A stretch of 64,000 nt of DNA from Dastarcus helophoroides (taxonomy: Eukaryota > Arthropoda > Insecta > Coleoptera > Bothrideridae): assembly GCA_028583605.1 (NCBI GenBank), contig CM053327.1, positions 39,000,626 to 39,064,625 on the forward strand, written 5' to 3'. A program made the translations under genes and the position numbers. How positions within the stretch are numbered: the stretch's first letter is position 1; every line of letters begins with the position of its first letter. The notes under the pieces are model-generated. The model ran no database searches and was not told the origin of the DNA. It saw nothing but the letters and a program-made list of their open reading frames with translations. This document shows positions 35,251 through 46,836 of this stretch, piece by piece.

Positions 35251-36820
35251 CTGAAAACGGAAACATCGCTATTAGTGAAAGATGCTATTTTCTGTTCAAG
35301 CTGGCAGCATTAGCACACACTCCAATATAAAGACATTTTTTCGATAAATCGCCCAATGTGTTCACAAAATAAGGACGCCTCTCTTTTAAATCTAGAAACA
35401 TGCTAAGAAGGAGTTACCTTCGTAATCGATTAAAATAGTTTTAGGACACTGCATTGCTAATGTTAACAAAGTTCCAGGTTTCAGGTTTTAATGTCCTTAA
35501 AGCGAAGAATAAAGCTCTGGATTCGCTACCTTAATAAATCTGCAATAAAATTACATTTTAGGCTAGAAGCTCTTCTTCTGCAAGCAGTGGTAATTTAATA
35601 GACGCAAATTGTAGGAAATGCAGACAACAAGAAATATTATTGTACATGGGAGTAAACAAACCTCTGCTGCGGTCGGCCTGAAGCTGAAAATTAACTAACA
35701 TCTTAACTGCTAAAAGGACTTGCATAAACATCACTAGGATTTGCTTTCCAAGACTCAGTACTTTGCTAGAATGACAAAACAAAGTTCTATTACGCCCCGT
35801 TGGCTTATTCACCGCCAAAAATAGAAAATCAAACCTAACAGTGTCGCTGCTTGTTCTTGATCTAGTTATATTGAATATTTGGCCCGAGGTTCTCTCTGTG
35901 TAGTCCCGTGAATAAAACATCAAGACACTTAGTCCCGCTGCTCTGTCCAATCATTGTCCGTTACGGTGTATTGTAGAAATCTGGGTTGCCGAACGTGACC
36001 GGATTAACATGAGATACAAAGGAAAAGCAACAACGCCCCAATGGAGGAGGATTCGAATCTAATATTCACACATTTAAAAGCGATACAATTCCCGGGAGGG
36101 GTCGCATTGTTCCAGAAACTAGATTCGGATGGCAGATGTTTTGGTGTTAACATGTATTATACTTTGCGTGCGTGTTGTGTTTATCATGTAGAGCGGAAAA
36201 TTTGTATTATGTCTTCATTGACGTTTCGTCTCACAAATGGGGGCGTATTGTAGCCGAAGACACGGATAAGACTGCTCGGTTTATGAAGTATTTAAAACAC
36301 TCGCAAAGTGCTGGAAACCTTTCGAGCTTTCCGACTTTTATCAAAGGAATTGATTTCTTTTTTTTTGAGTTAAGCCCATAAAAGGCTCACGTGTGAATTT
36401 ATTAGACTTCTAAAGCGTGTTATTAGCCGCACGCAACGTTGCTATTTTCAGGACGATTGTGTATTGACGCAGGTTTGGCTCTCGAATTTAACCTCAAGTT
36501 TTTTCGCCTGTGATATCAGACTGTTATCGTCTCATTTTTTCGATTTACTTATAACACGAATCGAGCGTAAGATCCATGATAGTGGGCAAACGCAATAGTT
36601 ATAGAATTAGAAGCAGAAACTTTCTTATTGACAAGATTTAGCGATAAATGTACTACAAGACATTTAATAACCGTAGTATTAGTTTGCTTATTTTTAGCCC
36701 TAGAATTGTTTGTCAAAGAAAAATATAAATTTAAAAGCGAAATCTAAGAAAAATACGCAAAATGCTAGTTACTTGATTATCACAAAATTAACGAAACTAC
36801 AAGCTTTAAATTTAGCAACT
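35251..36820. other. Upstream dpr intron, no exon recognised
   Basis: A 130-residue minus-strand ORF (35558-35950) was examined as a possible upstream exon. It lacks a signal peptide at its start and shows no Dpr-like segment, so I do not call it. Confidence 0.45.
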
Positions 36821-37445
36821 ACACCACATGTTACTGCACTTTTTTCCATAATGATAGTAATACGTTGTATTAAAAAGCGATAAATAGATCTAAATGCCAC
36901 CTGAGAAGCGTTGATAATTCTCTACAATCGTCCGCTAACGAAGGGATGAAAATGTACGAGATCTTATAATGTTACAGGCTGGGTTTTGTGGCGCCAGTGG
37001 TGACCACTTCACTTTAAATTAAAAAAAAAATACGGTAGTAATACCACTTTATGGTATTACTACCGTATTGTTCTTTTAATTTAAAGTGAAGTGGTCACCA
37101 CTGGGGCCACAAAACCCAGCCTGTAACATTATAAGATCTCGTACACTCACACCTTTTCGTTAGCGGATGGTCGTAGAGAATTGTAAATGATCTCTGGTGG
37201 GAGCTAAATAAACTTCTTTAAGATTTTAAGACCTTCAGCAACTAGTGGCTGCTTAACTTCGATGGAACGGGCACTGGATATGAACTTATAATTTAATGTA
37301 CTCGACAAATGCGACTTTGGTATGACTACTCAGAGCTTTATAAAGAGACAATTCACGAAAAACCGAATCGGTAAATCTTCAAGATCCTAGAATTGGGATT
37401 CATTTCTCAAAAGAAACCACGGAAAGTACAACGCTGAAAAATACC
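36821..37445 (+). mobile_element. Repeat family B (copy 1) with a ~145-bp-arm foldback
   Basis: The element runs from CACATGTTACTGCA to CGCTGAAAAATACC. Unlike the other two copies it contains a large foldback: about 36900-37046 is mirrored by 37051-37198, centred on CCACTTTATGG. Matches include GTACGAGATCTTATAATG and GGGTTTTGTGG. The right half carries GGCTGCTTAACTTCGATGGA and GACAATTCACGAAAAACCGA, shared by all copies. No protein is recognised. Confidence 0.75.
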
Positions 37446-38956
37446 GTTTTATAACCATTTCTGCATGGATTTTGGAATGCTTTTTCGACTTAACAATCAT
37501 AAAAATCGTAAACGATTTTAACAAATGATTAAACAAAATAGTAGACACAACAGAAACAACCTGAAATGTACTTTAGAGTAAGAGACAAATATTCTGTGGT
37601 AATCTTAGAATGTTTCACTCTTTTGTATTAAACGAGTATGTTTGGGACTATATCAATTACATCTCAAATCTGTTAAACGTATATCAGACAAGAATTTTTC
37701 ATAACCTTGTCTGCGGATTTGAATTATAGAATGCTTTTTCTACTTGACTATCATAAAAATCTTAGGCGACCTAAACAAATGAATAAAAGACACAGTACGC
37801 ACAACAGAAATAACCTGAAATATACGTTAGAGTAAGAGGCAAATATTTTGTGGCAATCTTAGAATGTTTCACTGCTTTGTAATAAGCAAGTATGTTTGGG
37901 ATTATATCAATTGCATCTCAAACCTTTTAAACGTATATCAAACCGGAATTTTTTATTATCTTGCCTGCATGGATTTTAATTATGGGATGCTCTTTCTACT
38001 TATTTATCATAAGAATCTAAGGGAAATTTAACAAGTGATTAAACAAAATAATTTGCACAACAGAAATAACCTGAAATATACTTCGGAGTAAGAGACAAAT
38101 ATTCTGTGGTAATCTTAAAATGTTTCACTGTTTTATAATAAACGAGTATGTTTGGGACTATATCAATTACATCTCCAACCTATTGAACGTGTATTAGACT
38201 AGAATTTTTCATAACCTTGTCTGCACGGATTTGGATTATAAAATGCTTTTTTAACTTGACTATCATAAGAATCTTAGGCAATCTAAGCAAATGATTAAAC
38301 GACCTAGTACGCACAACAGAAATAACCTGAAATATACCTTAGAGTAAGAGGCACATATTTTCTGGTAATCTTAGAATGTTTTACTGCTTTGTAATAAACA
38401 AGTATGTTTGGAATTAAATCAATTACATCTCAAACCTTTTGAACGTATATAAAACCGGAATTTTTTATTATCTTGTTTGCATGGATTTTAAATATGGGAT
38501 GCTCTTTCTACTTAATTATTATAAGAATCTTAGGCAAATTTAACTTCGAAGTAAGAGACAAATATTCTGTGGTAATATTAATGTGTTTCACTGTTTTGTA
38601 ATAAACAAGTATGTTTGGGATTATATTAATGGCATCTTCGAATTTTTTAAACGTATATCAAACTGGAATCTTTCACAATCTTGTCTGCATGGATTTTAAT
38701 TATGAAATGGTTTTTCTACTTGACTATCATTAGAATCTTAGGACGACCTTAACAAATAATTAAACAAAACAGTACGCACGACCAAAGTAACCTATAATAT
38801 ATTTTAGAGTAGGGGACAAATATTCTAATGGTAATCTTAGAATGTTTTACTGTTTTGTAATAAACGAGTATGTTGGGGATTTGGACAATTGCATCTCAAA
38901 TCTTTTAAACGTATATCAAACCTGGAATTTTTCTTAACCTTGTCTGCTTGGATTTG
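37446..38956 (+). repeat. ~255-bp satellite array (array 2a)
   Basis: About six monomers in the same orientation as array 1, with landmarks TATGTTTGGGA at about 37634, 37890, 38150, 38403, 38612 and 38868. Monomers are more diverged than in array 1. Confidence 0.88.
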
Positions 38957-39705
38957 ATACCGGAGCGAAATAAATATATTTCCAATTTTCCCGCTTTTGA
39001 CGACACTCGTTCTAGGCACCCCTAATGAGTGAATTGTGATTCACTCGAGTCCCTCGGGAGTAAAATCAGTTCTCTCTCTGCTGTCGTCGTCGTCAGTACT
39101 TCACCAGCGCAAGATTTCTCCAACCGTCGAGAATCTTCAGCCGCCCAATTCCCATTACGACCTTTGCTCATTTTGCCTAGCAGTTTGAACCGCAAATTTT
39201 CTACCGACGCCGACGTACGACATTGATAGTGCATCGTTACGACCCCAGCTTAAAAACCGTAAGTATTTTATTTATTTATTTTTTTTGCATTTTTTTCTTG
39301 TTTAGTGTTTACCAGTGACATTGTCTTCTGTGGTTGACACGCAGTGCACCAACTGTTGGTTGACACGCAGTGCGCCTTCTGTGGCTGACACGCAGTGCTA
39401 CCATCTATTGGTTGCCACGCAGGACATTTCTCTGGCGCAATCTCGCGTTCGTAGACACAATTCCATCTGTCACTTGTCTTGTCTATGATACCAACACTCC
39501 GTTAGTGACATTTGCAATTTCCCTGTTGGACAGTGTTGCCAATAAGCATTTCGAATTATTGTGTGTGTGTGTGGAACGAGTTTTAGCTGTGGTTATCTTC
39601 GTATACCCGCTTGTTCCTTTTCTTATCTTCCATTCACTCACCACGCTTTATTTACGCGTTTTATTTTATTTTATTTTTAATAATTTATACCGAGTACGAT
39701 ATAAG
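38957..39705 (+). mobile_element. Unidentified ~750-bp insert in satellite with 28-bp tandem repeats
   Basis: Satellite stops at CTTGGATTTG and resumes at TTGTAATTATGGGATGC. The insert starts TGATACCGGAGCGAAATAAA. It contains about four copies of a ~28-bp unit with GGTTGACACGCAGTG (39330-39420) and a consensus-like splice donor CC|GTAAGTATT at 39258-39260. Several 60-133-residue ORFs lack domains. It may be a solo LTR plus leader of an unknown element; the ends are not proven. Confidence 0.5.
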
Positions 39706-40204
39706 ATTGTAATTATGGGATGCTTTGTCTACTTGACTATCATAAGAATCTTAGGCGACCTTAACAAATGATTAAATAAAATAGTAACACACAACAGAAA
39801 TAATCTGTAATATACTTTAGAGTAAGGTACAAATATTCTGTGGTACCCTTAGAATGTTTTACTGTTTTGTAACTAACGAATATGTTTGGGATTATATCAA
39901 TTGCATCTCAAATCTTTTAAACATATATCAAACCGGAATTTTTCCTAACCTTGTCTGCTTGGATTGTAATTATGCGATGCTTTTTTTACTTGACTATCAT
40001 AAGAATCTTAGGCGACCTTAACAAATAATTATATGAAATAATACGCACAATAGAAATAACCTGTAATATACTTTAGAATAAGCGACGAATATTCTGTGGT
40101 AATCTTAGAATGTTTTACTGTTTTGTAATAAGCGAATATGTTTGGGATTATATTAATTGTATCTTGAATCTTTTAAACGTATATCAGACCGGAAATGTTC
40201 ATAA
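39706..40204 (+). repeat. Satellite array 2b
   Basis: Two monomers of the ~255-bp satellite up to the family B repeat, which starts right after TTTTGTC. Confidence 0.85.
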
Positions 40205-40694
40205 TTTTGTCCACATGTTACTGCATTTTTTTTATAAAGATAGTAATACGATGTATTAAAAAGCGATAAATATATCTAAATGCCACCTGAGAGCGTTGAT
40301 AATTTCTACAATCGTCCGCTAACGGAAGGATGAAAATGTACGAGATCTTATAATGTTACAGGCTGGGTTTTGTGGCCCCAGTGGTGACCTACTTGACTTT
40401 AAATTTAAAGAAAAATACGGTAGTAATATCATAAAGTGCAGGGAGCTGACTAAACTTCTCTAAGATTTTTAGATCTTCAGCAACTAGTGGCTGCTTAACT
40501 TTGATGGAACGGGCACTAGGTATGTAAAAACTTATTCTTTAGTGTACTCGACAAATGCAAGCTTTAGTATTATTGCTCAGAGCTTTGGAAAGAGACAATT
40601 CACGAAAAAATCGAATCGGTAAATCATCACGATCCAAGTATTGGGAATCATTTCTCAAAAAAAACACACGGAAAAGTACAACGCTGAAAAATAC
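40205..40694 (+). mobile_element. Repeat family B (copy 2)
   Basis: It runs from CACATGTTACTGCATTTTTT to CGCTGAAAAATACC, inserted at the satellite word TTGTC|TGCATGG. It has only the left foldback arm and then ATAAAGTGCAGGGAGCTGAC. A 14-base word in reverse complement, GAAGTTAAGCAGCC-like, resembles part of 5S rRNA (weak). Confidence 0.7.
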
Positions 40695-42230
40695 CTATTT
40701 CATCACCTTTTCTGCATGGATGTTGGAATGCTTTTTATTTAACTATCATAAAAATCGTGGGCGATTTTAACAAATAATTAAACAAAATAGTACGCACAAC
40801 AGAAACAACCTGAAATATACTTTAGAGTTGCATCTTGAATCTTTTTAACGTATATCAAACCACAATATTTCATAACCTTGTGTGCATGGATTTTAATTAT
40901 GGAATGCTTTTTCGACTTGATTATTATAAGAATTTTAAGTGACCTTAACAAATAATTAAATGAAATAATACGCACAACAGAAATAACCTAAAATATACTT
41001 TAAAGTAAGAGACAAATATTCTGTGGTAATCTTAGAATGTTCCACTGTTTCGTAATAAACGAGTATGTTTGGGACTATATCAATTGCATCTCAAATCTTC
41101 TAAACGTATATCAGTCGGAATTTTTCTCAACTTTGTCTGCATTTATTTTAATTATGGAAATGCTTTTTTCACTTGACTATCATAAGAATCTTAGGCGACC
41201 TTAACAAATAATTAAACGAAATAATACACACAACAGAAATAACCTAATATATACTTTAGAGTAGGAGACAAATATTCTGTGGTAATCTTAGAATGTTTCA
41301 CTGTTTTGTCATAAACGAGTATGTTTGGGACAATTACATCTCGAATCTTTTGAACGTATATCAGACCAGAATTTTGTCTACACGGATTTGAATTATAAAA
41401 TGCTTTTTCTACTTGACTATCATAAAAATCTTAGGCGACCTAAATAAATGATTAAATGACATAGTACGCACAACAGAAATAAGCTGAAATATACCTTAGA
41501 GTAAGAGGCAAATATTTTGTGGTAATCTTAGAATGTTTTACTGTTTTGTAATAAACAAGTATGTTTGGGATTAAATCAATTGCATCTCAAACCTTTTGAA
41601 CGTATATCAAACCCGAATTATTTATTATCTTTCCTGCATGGATTTTAATTATCTTTCTACCTAATTATCATGAGAATCTTAGGCGAATTTAACAAGTGAT
41701 TAAATAAAATAGTTTGGACAACAGAAATAACCTGAAATATACTTTGGAGTAAGAGACAAATATTCTGTGGCAATCTTAGAATGTTTCACTGTTGTGTAAT
41801 AAACAAGTATGTTTGGGATTATATCAACGGCATCTCGAATCTTTTGAACGTATATCAAACTGGAATTTTTCACAATCTTATCTGCAAGGATTCTAATTAT
41901 GAAATGCTTTTTCTACTTGACTATTATTAGAATTTAAGGCAACCTCAACAAATGATTAAACAAACAGTACGCACAACAGAAGTACCCTGTAATATACTTT
42001 AGAGTGAGGGACAAATATTCTCTGGTAATCTTAGAATGTTTTACTGTTTTGTAATAAACGAGTATGTTTGGGATTATAACAATTGCATCTTAAATCTTTT
42101 AAACTTATATCAAACCGAAATTGTTCCTAACCTTGTCTGCTTGGATTGTAATTATGGGATGCTTTTTCTGCTTGACTATCATAAGAATCTTAGGTGACGT
42201 TAACAAATGATTAAATGAAATAATACGTGG
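40695..42230 (+). repeat. Satellite array 2c
   Basis: About six monomers, with the first one internally deleted (CTTTAGAGTTGCATCTTGAA joins two distant parts of the unit). Landmark words are as in the other arrays. Confidence 0.88.
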
Positions 42231-42472
42231 AATTCTTCTAGAAAAATTTGATAAGGGAAAGCAGCCACGATGATAAATTAAACAGCAGATAACCGCTCCA
42301 GAAATTAAAAGATTAGTCTTATCTGTACGTTCCTTCTAGAAACCGAAACGGGATCTATAATTACGCCGTCGGCTTTCCCCTTGTCAATCAATAAATAAAA
42401 TACAAATGTGAGTTTAAAATTAAGTGTTTACAATTTACGAAGTTTAAATTTTCAAACCAACAACGCTCAACA
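42231..42472 (+). mobile_element. LTR family A, 5'-truncated, left member of an LTR pair
   Basis: It starts at about TTCTTCTAGAAAAATTTGAT and ends CAACGCTCAACA, showing the GGGATCTATAATTACGC (TATA-like) segment. It is followed by a ~400-bp spacer and a second LTR. Confidence 0.75.
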
Positions 42473-42876
42473 ATACACACGAGTTCATCATGAAGTTTAA
42501 TTAAGTGCCGGAGTGCCCAAAGTATCCTTGCATTTAATTCTAGTATCTATTAATATTCTATGTCATGTGTCACGTTTGTGTTAGTTGTTTTAGTAGGTGC
42601 ACAAAGCAACTTTGCATTGGTGTTCAGTATTTAAATATTGATCTCATAAACAATTTGTGTACAGATATCCAAAAAAACATTTAAAACCAATCAAGTGCTC
42701 AAAATGCTCCAGACCCCGTACTTAACATTTACTATTACTTGATACCGTTCTATACTATTTCAATAAAATTATCAAGTGTATGAAGATTGTATGCGCTTGT
42801 AGCCACCTTATGCCCATGCATCTTTAGATTTGTCTAGTTAAAAACCACAATCATTTAGAACTTCGATAATTGATAT
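42473..42876 (+). mobile_element. Spacer between paired LTRs, short non-coding internal region
   Basis: This ~400-bp stretch is homologous to 51282-51679, which also lies between two family A LTRs. Shared words include TTAATTCTAGTATCTA, ATTGATCTCATAAACAATTT and GTGCTCAAAATGCTCCAGAC. The pattern LTR-spacer-LTR at two loci resembles a TRIM (a miniature non-coding LTR retrotransposon). No convincing primer-binding site or polypurine tract was seen. Confidence 0.65.
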
Positions 42877-43538
42877 TGTAACAAAATGTAATTATAGAAT
42901 TTAGTAGGGAATTTTTCTAGAAAAATTTGATAAGGGGAAGCAGCCACGATAATAAATTAAACGGCAGATAAGCGCTCCAGAAATTTAACGATGAGTCTTA
43001 TCTGTATGTTTCTTCTAGGAACCGGAACGGGATCTATAATTACGCGGTCGGCTTTCCCCCAGTCAATCAATGAATAAAATACAAATCTTCTCCCCTCAAA
43101 CCAAGACAAGATTAAAAAACAACAAAAATGTTGCTCCTACGCATTTCGATAGCCAAGCTATCATCTTTAAAGAGATGCGTTAGAGCAACCTTTGTTGTGT
43201 TTTTTAATCTTTCTTGGTTTTAGGGGGCAAGATTTGTATTTCAATTTTTGAAGATAACCAAGGACCAGTCCGTTCCACCAAAATCAATGAATAAGTTAGT
43301 TAATTAGGCAATCTCAACAAAGGATTAAACGACATAGTATGCACAACAGAAATAACCTAAAATATACTTTAGAATATAAGAAAAATATTCTGTGGTAATC
43401 TTGAAAGGTTTTACTGTTTTGTAATAAACGAGTATGTTTGGGACAATATCAATTGCATCTCGAATCTCGAAGTGTTAGTGAGTTAATTAGTCAGTTGGAT
43501 AAGTAAATGATAAATGTAGTGTTCCGGAATCAGTTTAG
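42877..43538 (+). mobile_element. Loaded LTR: family A LTR with nested foldback element and satellite monomer
   Basis: The LTR 5' part is 42877-43081. At AATCAATGAATAA it is interrupted by a palindromic foldback (about 43082-43290), and the same 12-bp word ATCAATGAATAA recurs after it. Next comes GTTAGTTAATTAG, a piece of satellite (about 43300-43470), then LTR 3' sequence CGAAGTGTTAGTGAGTTAATTAG to about 43538. The same nested order occurs in the 55.8-57.9 kb array. Confidence 0.75.
43082..43290. mobile_element. Foldback element, family C, about 80-bp arms
   Basis: Left arm AATACAAATCTTCTCCCCTC to AACGCATTTCG-like sequence is mirrored by GCGTTAGAGCAACCTTTGTT to GGGGGCAAGATTTGTATTTC. A small inner hairpin GATAGCCAAGCTATC sits near the tip. 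Other copies are at 55797, 56311, 56825, 57341 and 63262. Confidence 0.8.
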
Positions 43539-43699
43539 GTTAATTAGGCAACCCTAACAAATACTTAATCGACAGGGACCAATATTCTGTGGTAATTTTA
43601 AAATGTTTTACTGTTTTGTAATAAACGAATATGTTTGGGATTATATCAATTGCATCTCGAATCTTTTTAACGTATATCAGACCGAAATTTTTTATAACT
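43539..43699 (+). repeat. Satellite fragment
   Basis: A single partial monomer of the 255-bp satellite, ending TTTGTC at the family B junction. Confidence 0.75.
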
Positions 43700-44206
43700 T
43701 TGTCCACATGTTACTGCATTTTTTTCCATAATGATGGTAATACGATGTATTAAAAAGCGATAAATAGATCTAAATGCCACCAAAGAGCATTTACAATTCT
43801 CTACAATCGTCCGCTAACGGAAAGGTGTGAGTGTACGAGATCTTATTATGTTACAGGCTGGGTTTTGTGGCCCCAGTAGTGACCTGCTTTACTTAAAATT
43901 AAAAGAACAATATGGAAGTTATAGCAAAAAGTGCAGGGAGCTAACTTAACTTCTCTAAGATGTGTGGCCTTTCAGTAAAAAAAAAATGGGCAGCAACTGA
44001 CGGCTGCTTAACTTCGATGGAACGGGCACCAAGTATGAACTTACACTTTGGTACACTCGACAAATGCGACTTTGGTATTACTGCCCAGAGCTTTGAAAAG
44101 AGATAATTCACAAAAATTCGAATCGGGGAATCATCAAGATCTTGGTATTGGGATTTATTTGTTAAAAGAAACACACTGAAAGTACGACGCTGAAAAATAC
44201 CTTAAA
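43700..44206 (+). mobile_element. Repeat family B (copy 3)
   Basis: Same ends and satellite junction (TTTGTC|CACATGTTAC) as copy 2, so it probably spread with flanking satellite by segmental duplication. The minus-strand ORF at 43941-44174 is translated from this repeat. Confidence 0.7.
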
Positions 44207-45599
44207 GCGAACTCTACAGGCATATCAGTATCTCATGAGAGGCGCATTAGAAGCCTAAAAATTACGAGGAAGCAATCGTCAACCCCACAACTTACAGTTA
44301 AATAATTACGTGCTTCTACCTTTGGTAGCGTATTGCTCTTCGTTGGCCGGGGCTCCATCGATAAGTTAAGATTATTTAAAACCAAAGAAATATCATTGTC
44401 AGTTGAAAAATTTACCGCACCATAAAATATTGCTAGTTGCCAATATTTCATCTGTGCCTTTAAAATCGTAACGCACATAAATCATCATTGTTAATTATGC
44501 ACATTACAACTAAAGTTGTGAAAATGGTTATCACCAAATATTTAGATATATAAGCTACCAATAAAATTTCAGTAGAATAAATCTAGAAAACTTTTGAAAA
44601 TTCTGACGATGTGAAGAGGAGGCACACACAATTAGATGAATTAAAGAAACATAATTATTTCAACAATCGGACGAGTGCAATGACTAAGTGAGCTATCAAA
44701 AAATAACGGTGGTTCAAATAAATTATGTTGCTCCTAAAAGTGAAAACTTTTATTTGTATCTCACAGATCAATTACCTTCCAATCTCTTATTATATACAAA
44801 TGTAGAAATGTTAAAACATTGACTTCAATACATGCGCTACTGATAATAATTGGAGAAACGGAGAAACTCCTAAAGGCTTCAAAGACATAAGCTTAGTTTG
44901 AACAGACTTTGAGACCAAAAGGGAGCCACTCGGTTCCCGAACGTGATTCCTCAGAACAAACATCAAGCGACGTTGTAGCAAACGCTCTCATTTTCCAACG
45001 AAACGCCACATTACGCAATTATGACCACTAATCGCTCCCCCCCCCCCTTTGACGAGAAGGGCAATTTAACGCCCGCACGAAATAATTCTATTCATTAATG
45101 GCGACTTTTGGGGTCCGAAATGCGCCCTTAGTTTTGGATGCTTATGCGGCAGGATGTCCTAGGGCCCAACGTCCGGATTACAAGTGCCGGGGCTTTCCTT
45201 TCTCTTCGAGTGCGTGACTGTCCCGAATGCGTTTAGATCCGCAAAATCCTTTCCTGCGAACGCCACCGCGACGATTCGCAGGAATATTAACACGTGTGGT
45301 GGAGCCCCATTTTCCTATTAATATCCCGTTCAATTGAGTGAGTTTATTAGACCGTTTATCAAAGGAATTGTTCGCTTTCCGTTCACGTACTTATTGGACT
45401 TTGCCTATGTCTGGTGCTGAGCTGAGACAGCTATGTCGCTTTCGTGAGACTAGTGGCTGTCCCAAGGACAACGTTGGAAAAGGGTTTTGATAAATTTATA
45501 ATTTTTTTACTACAACTTTAGGCAAAACAGATTGGTGAATGAGTATTCTTGGTTAAAACAACAAATAAACTCAAATTATCCTAATTAATAAGCTATTTG
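44207..45599. other. Non-coding flank, no gene recognised
   Basis: It includes a poly-C run of about 11 bases near 45039. No conserved protein segment was found. Confidence 0.45.
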
Positions 45600-45830
45600 C
45601 CCGGCACTAGCATCAATCAGGGGATCCCCGCTGGGGAACTTCTTGCCTAGTGTGGCCAGTTTGAGAGAGGCGCATCCAAGCAACCTTTTTCAGTTTCTTA
45701 ACAAGGTTGGGTGGCTAAATAAATGACCTACGACACCTCAATCACGGGAATAGCACAATGGGCCCGGAAAAAGTGGCCCAAGGGCTGGCCTAAACTTTAG
45801 GCAACCCACAACGAATCCAGAATCCAGAAT
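45600..45830 (+). mobile_element. Non-LTR retrotransposon 3' end (copy 1, 5'-truncated)
   Basis: The sequence from CCGGCACTAGCATCAATCAG to AACGAATCCAGAATCCAGAA closely matches the end of the copy at 46030-46798. It represents the last coding part plus the short 3' tail. Truncation from the 5' end is typical for LINEs. Confidence 0.75.
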
Positions 45831-46029
45831 AATAAACCATTATACTTCCTTGTGATGTACACATTGTTTTATTGTTGCAATTTATTTCATTATTTCGTAG
45901 TTGGCCAAATTCGGTTGGGTTGTTTATATAAAAAACTGGACTCTTTTGTAAATCCTAAAATTCACGTGACAATTTAAAGATTTTTACAGAGAAAAACATC
46001 ACAACGTAGTACGAACAAACTAGTAATGC

Positions 46030-46798
46030 ATAACAACTCTATCATCAATACAAAGACCTGATTTAGGACTGGTTAAGGCCCTAAGGAATGTGAAAACAAA
46101 CTCTGTGCTGGTATGGAATTGCCACCTAGCTCTAGAACGTCTATCACAAGAGAATGCAATTGATCTAATATGGATCAAAGGACATTCTGGAAAAGAGCGA
46201 AACTAACGCGCTGACAAACTGGCGAGGAAGGGTTTGGAGGGACAATTCGTTGGACCAGAACCAACCCTTCCCCTGGCAAGATTAACCGTAAGATCCCTAC
46301 TTAACGAAGAAATTTATCGTAAACACAAAGCCTTATGGGAAACAATAACAACATGCCGACAAACTCACGCATTCATTAGATGTCGTGCAGGGAAAGAACA
46401 AAACTATGCCTACAACTCTCAAGGAATAATTTCAGGAAAGTTGTAGGGATATGGACAGGTCACTGTCGATTAAAGAAACACCTCCACAGAATGAGAATTA
46501 TAAACGACCCGAGCTGCAGAGAATGTTTAGAAGAAGATGAGAGTGTTTAGCACGTGATGTGTCACTGACCGGCACTAGCATCAACCAGAGAATCCACGCT
46601 GGGGGACTTCTGGCCTAGTGTGGCCAGTTTGAGAGAGGCGCATCCAAGGGACGTTCTTCAGTTTCTCAACAAGGTTGGGTAGCTGAATGAATGACCAAGG
46701 ACACCTCAATCACGGGGATAGCACAATGGGGCCGGAAAGGGTGGCCTAAGTGCTGGCCTAAGCTCTAGGCAACCCACAACGAATCCAGAATCCAGAAT
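46030..46798 (+). pseudogene. Non-LTR retrotransposon ORF2 C-terminus: RNase H and Cys/His tail, broken
   Basis: Frame reading from about 46065 gives LVKALRNVK...SVLVWNCHLALERL, then IDLIWIKGHSGKERN, a TAA stop, then RADKLARKGLEGQF. GHSG-x-x-x-N-x-x-AD-x-LA is the end of a retroelement RNase H domain; the stop falls on the usually conserved Glu of the NE pair. Downstream, after another frame change, come TGHCRLKKHLHRM and CRECLEEDESV and then HVMCHCPALAST, a Cys/His-rich tail seen in R1/LOA/I-like elements. The copy ends with a duplicated GAATCCA tail. An ORF of 70 residues (46234-46446) is one open piece of it. Confidence 0.8.
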
Positions 46799-46836
46799 GC
46801 AGTACTGGTTTCATATGGTAACCATGACCATCATAT

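Noticed and set aside
35558..35950. 130-residue minus-strand ORF upstream of the dpr exon
   Set aside because: It lacks an N-terminal signal peptide and Dpr-like sequence; likely a chance ORF in intron.
39370..39771. 133-residue plus-strand ORF
   Set aside because: It runs from the 28-bp minisatellite into satellite and has no domain; the hydrophobic end comes from T-rich sequence.
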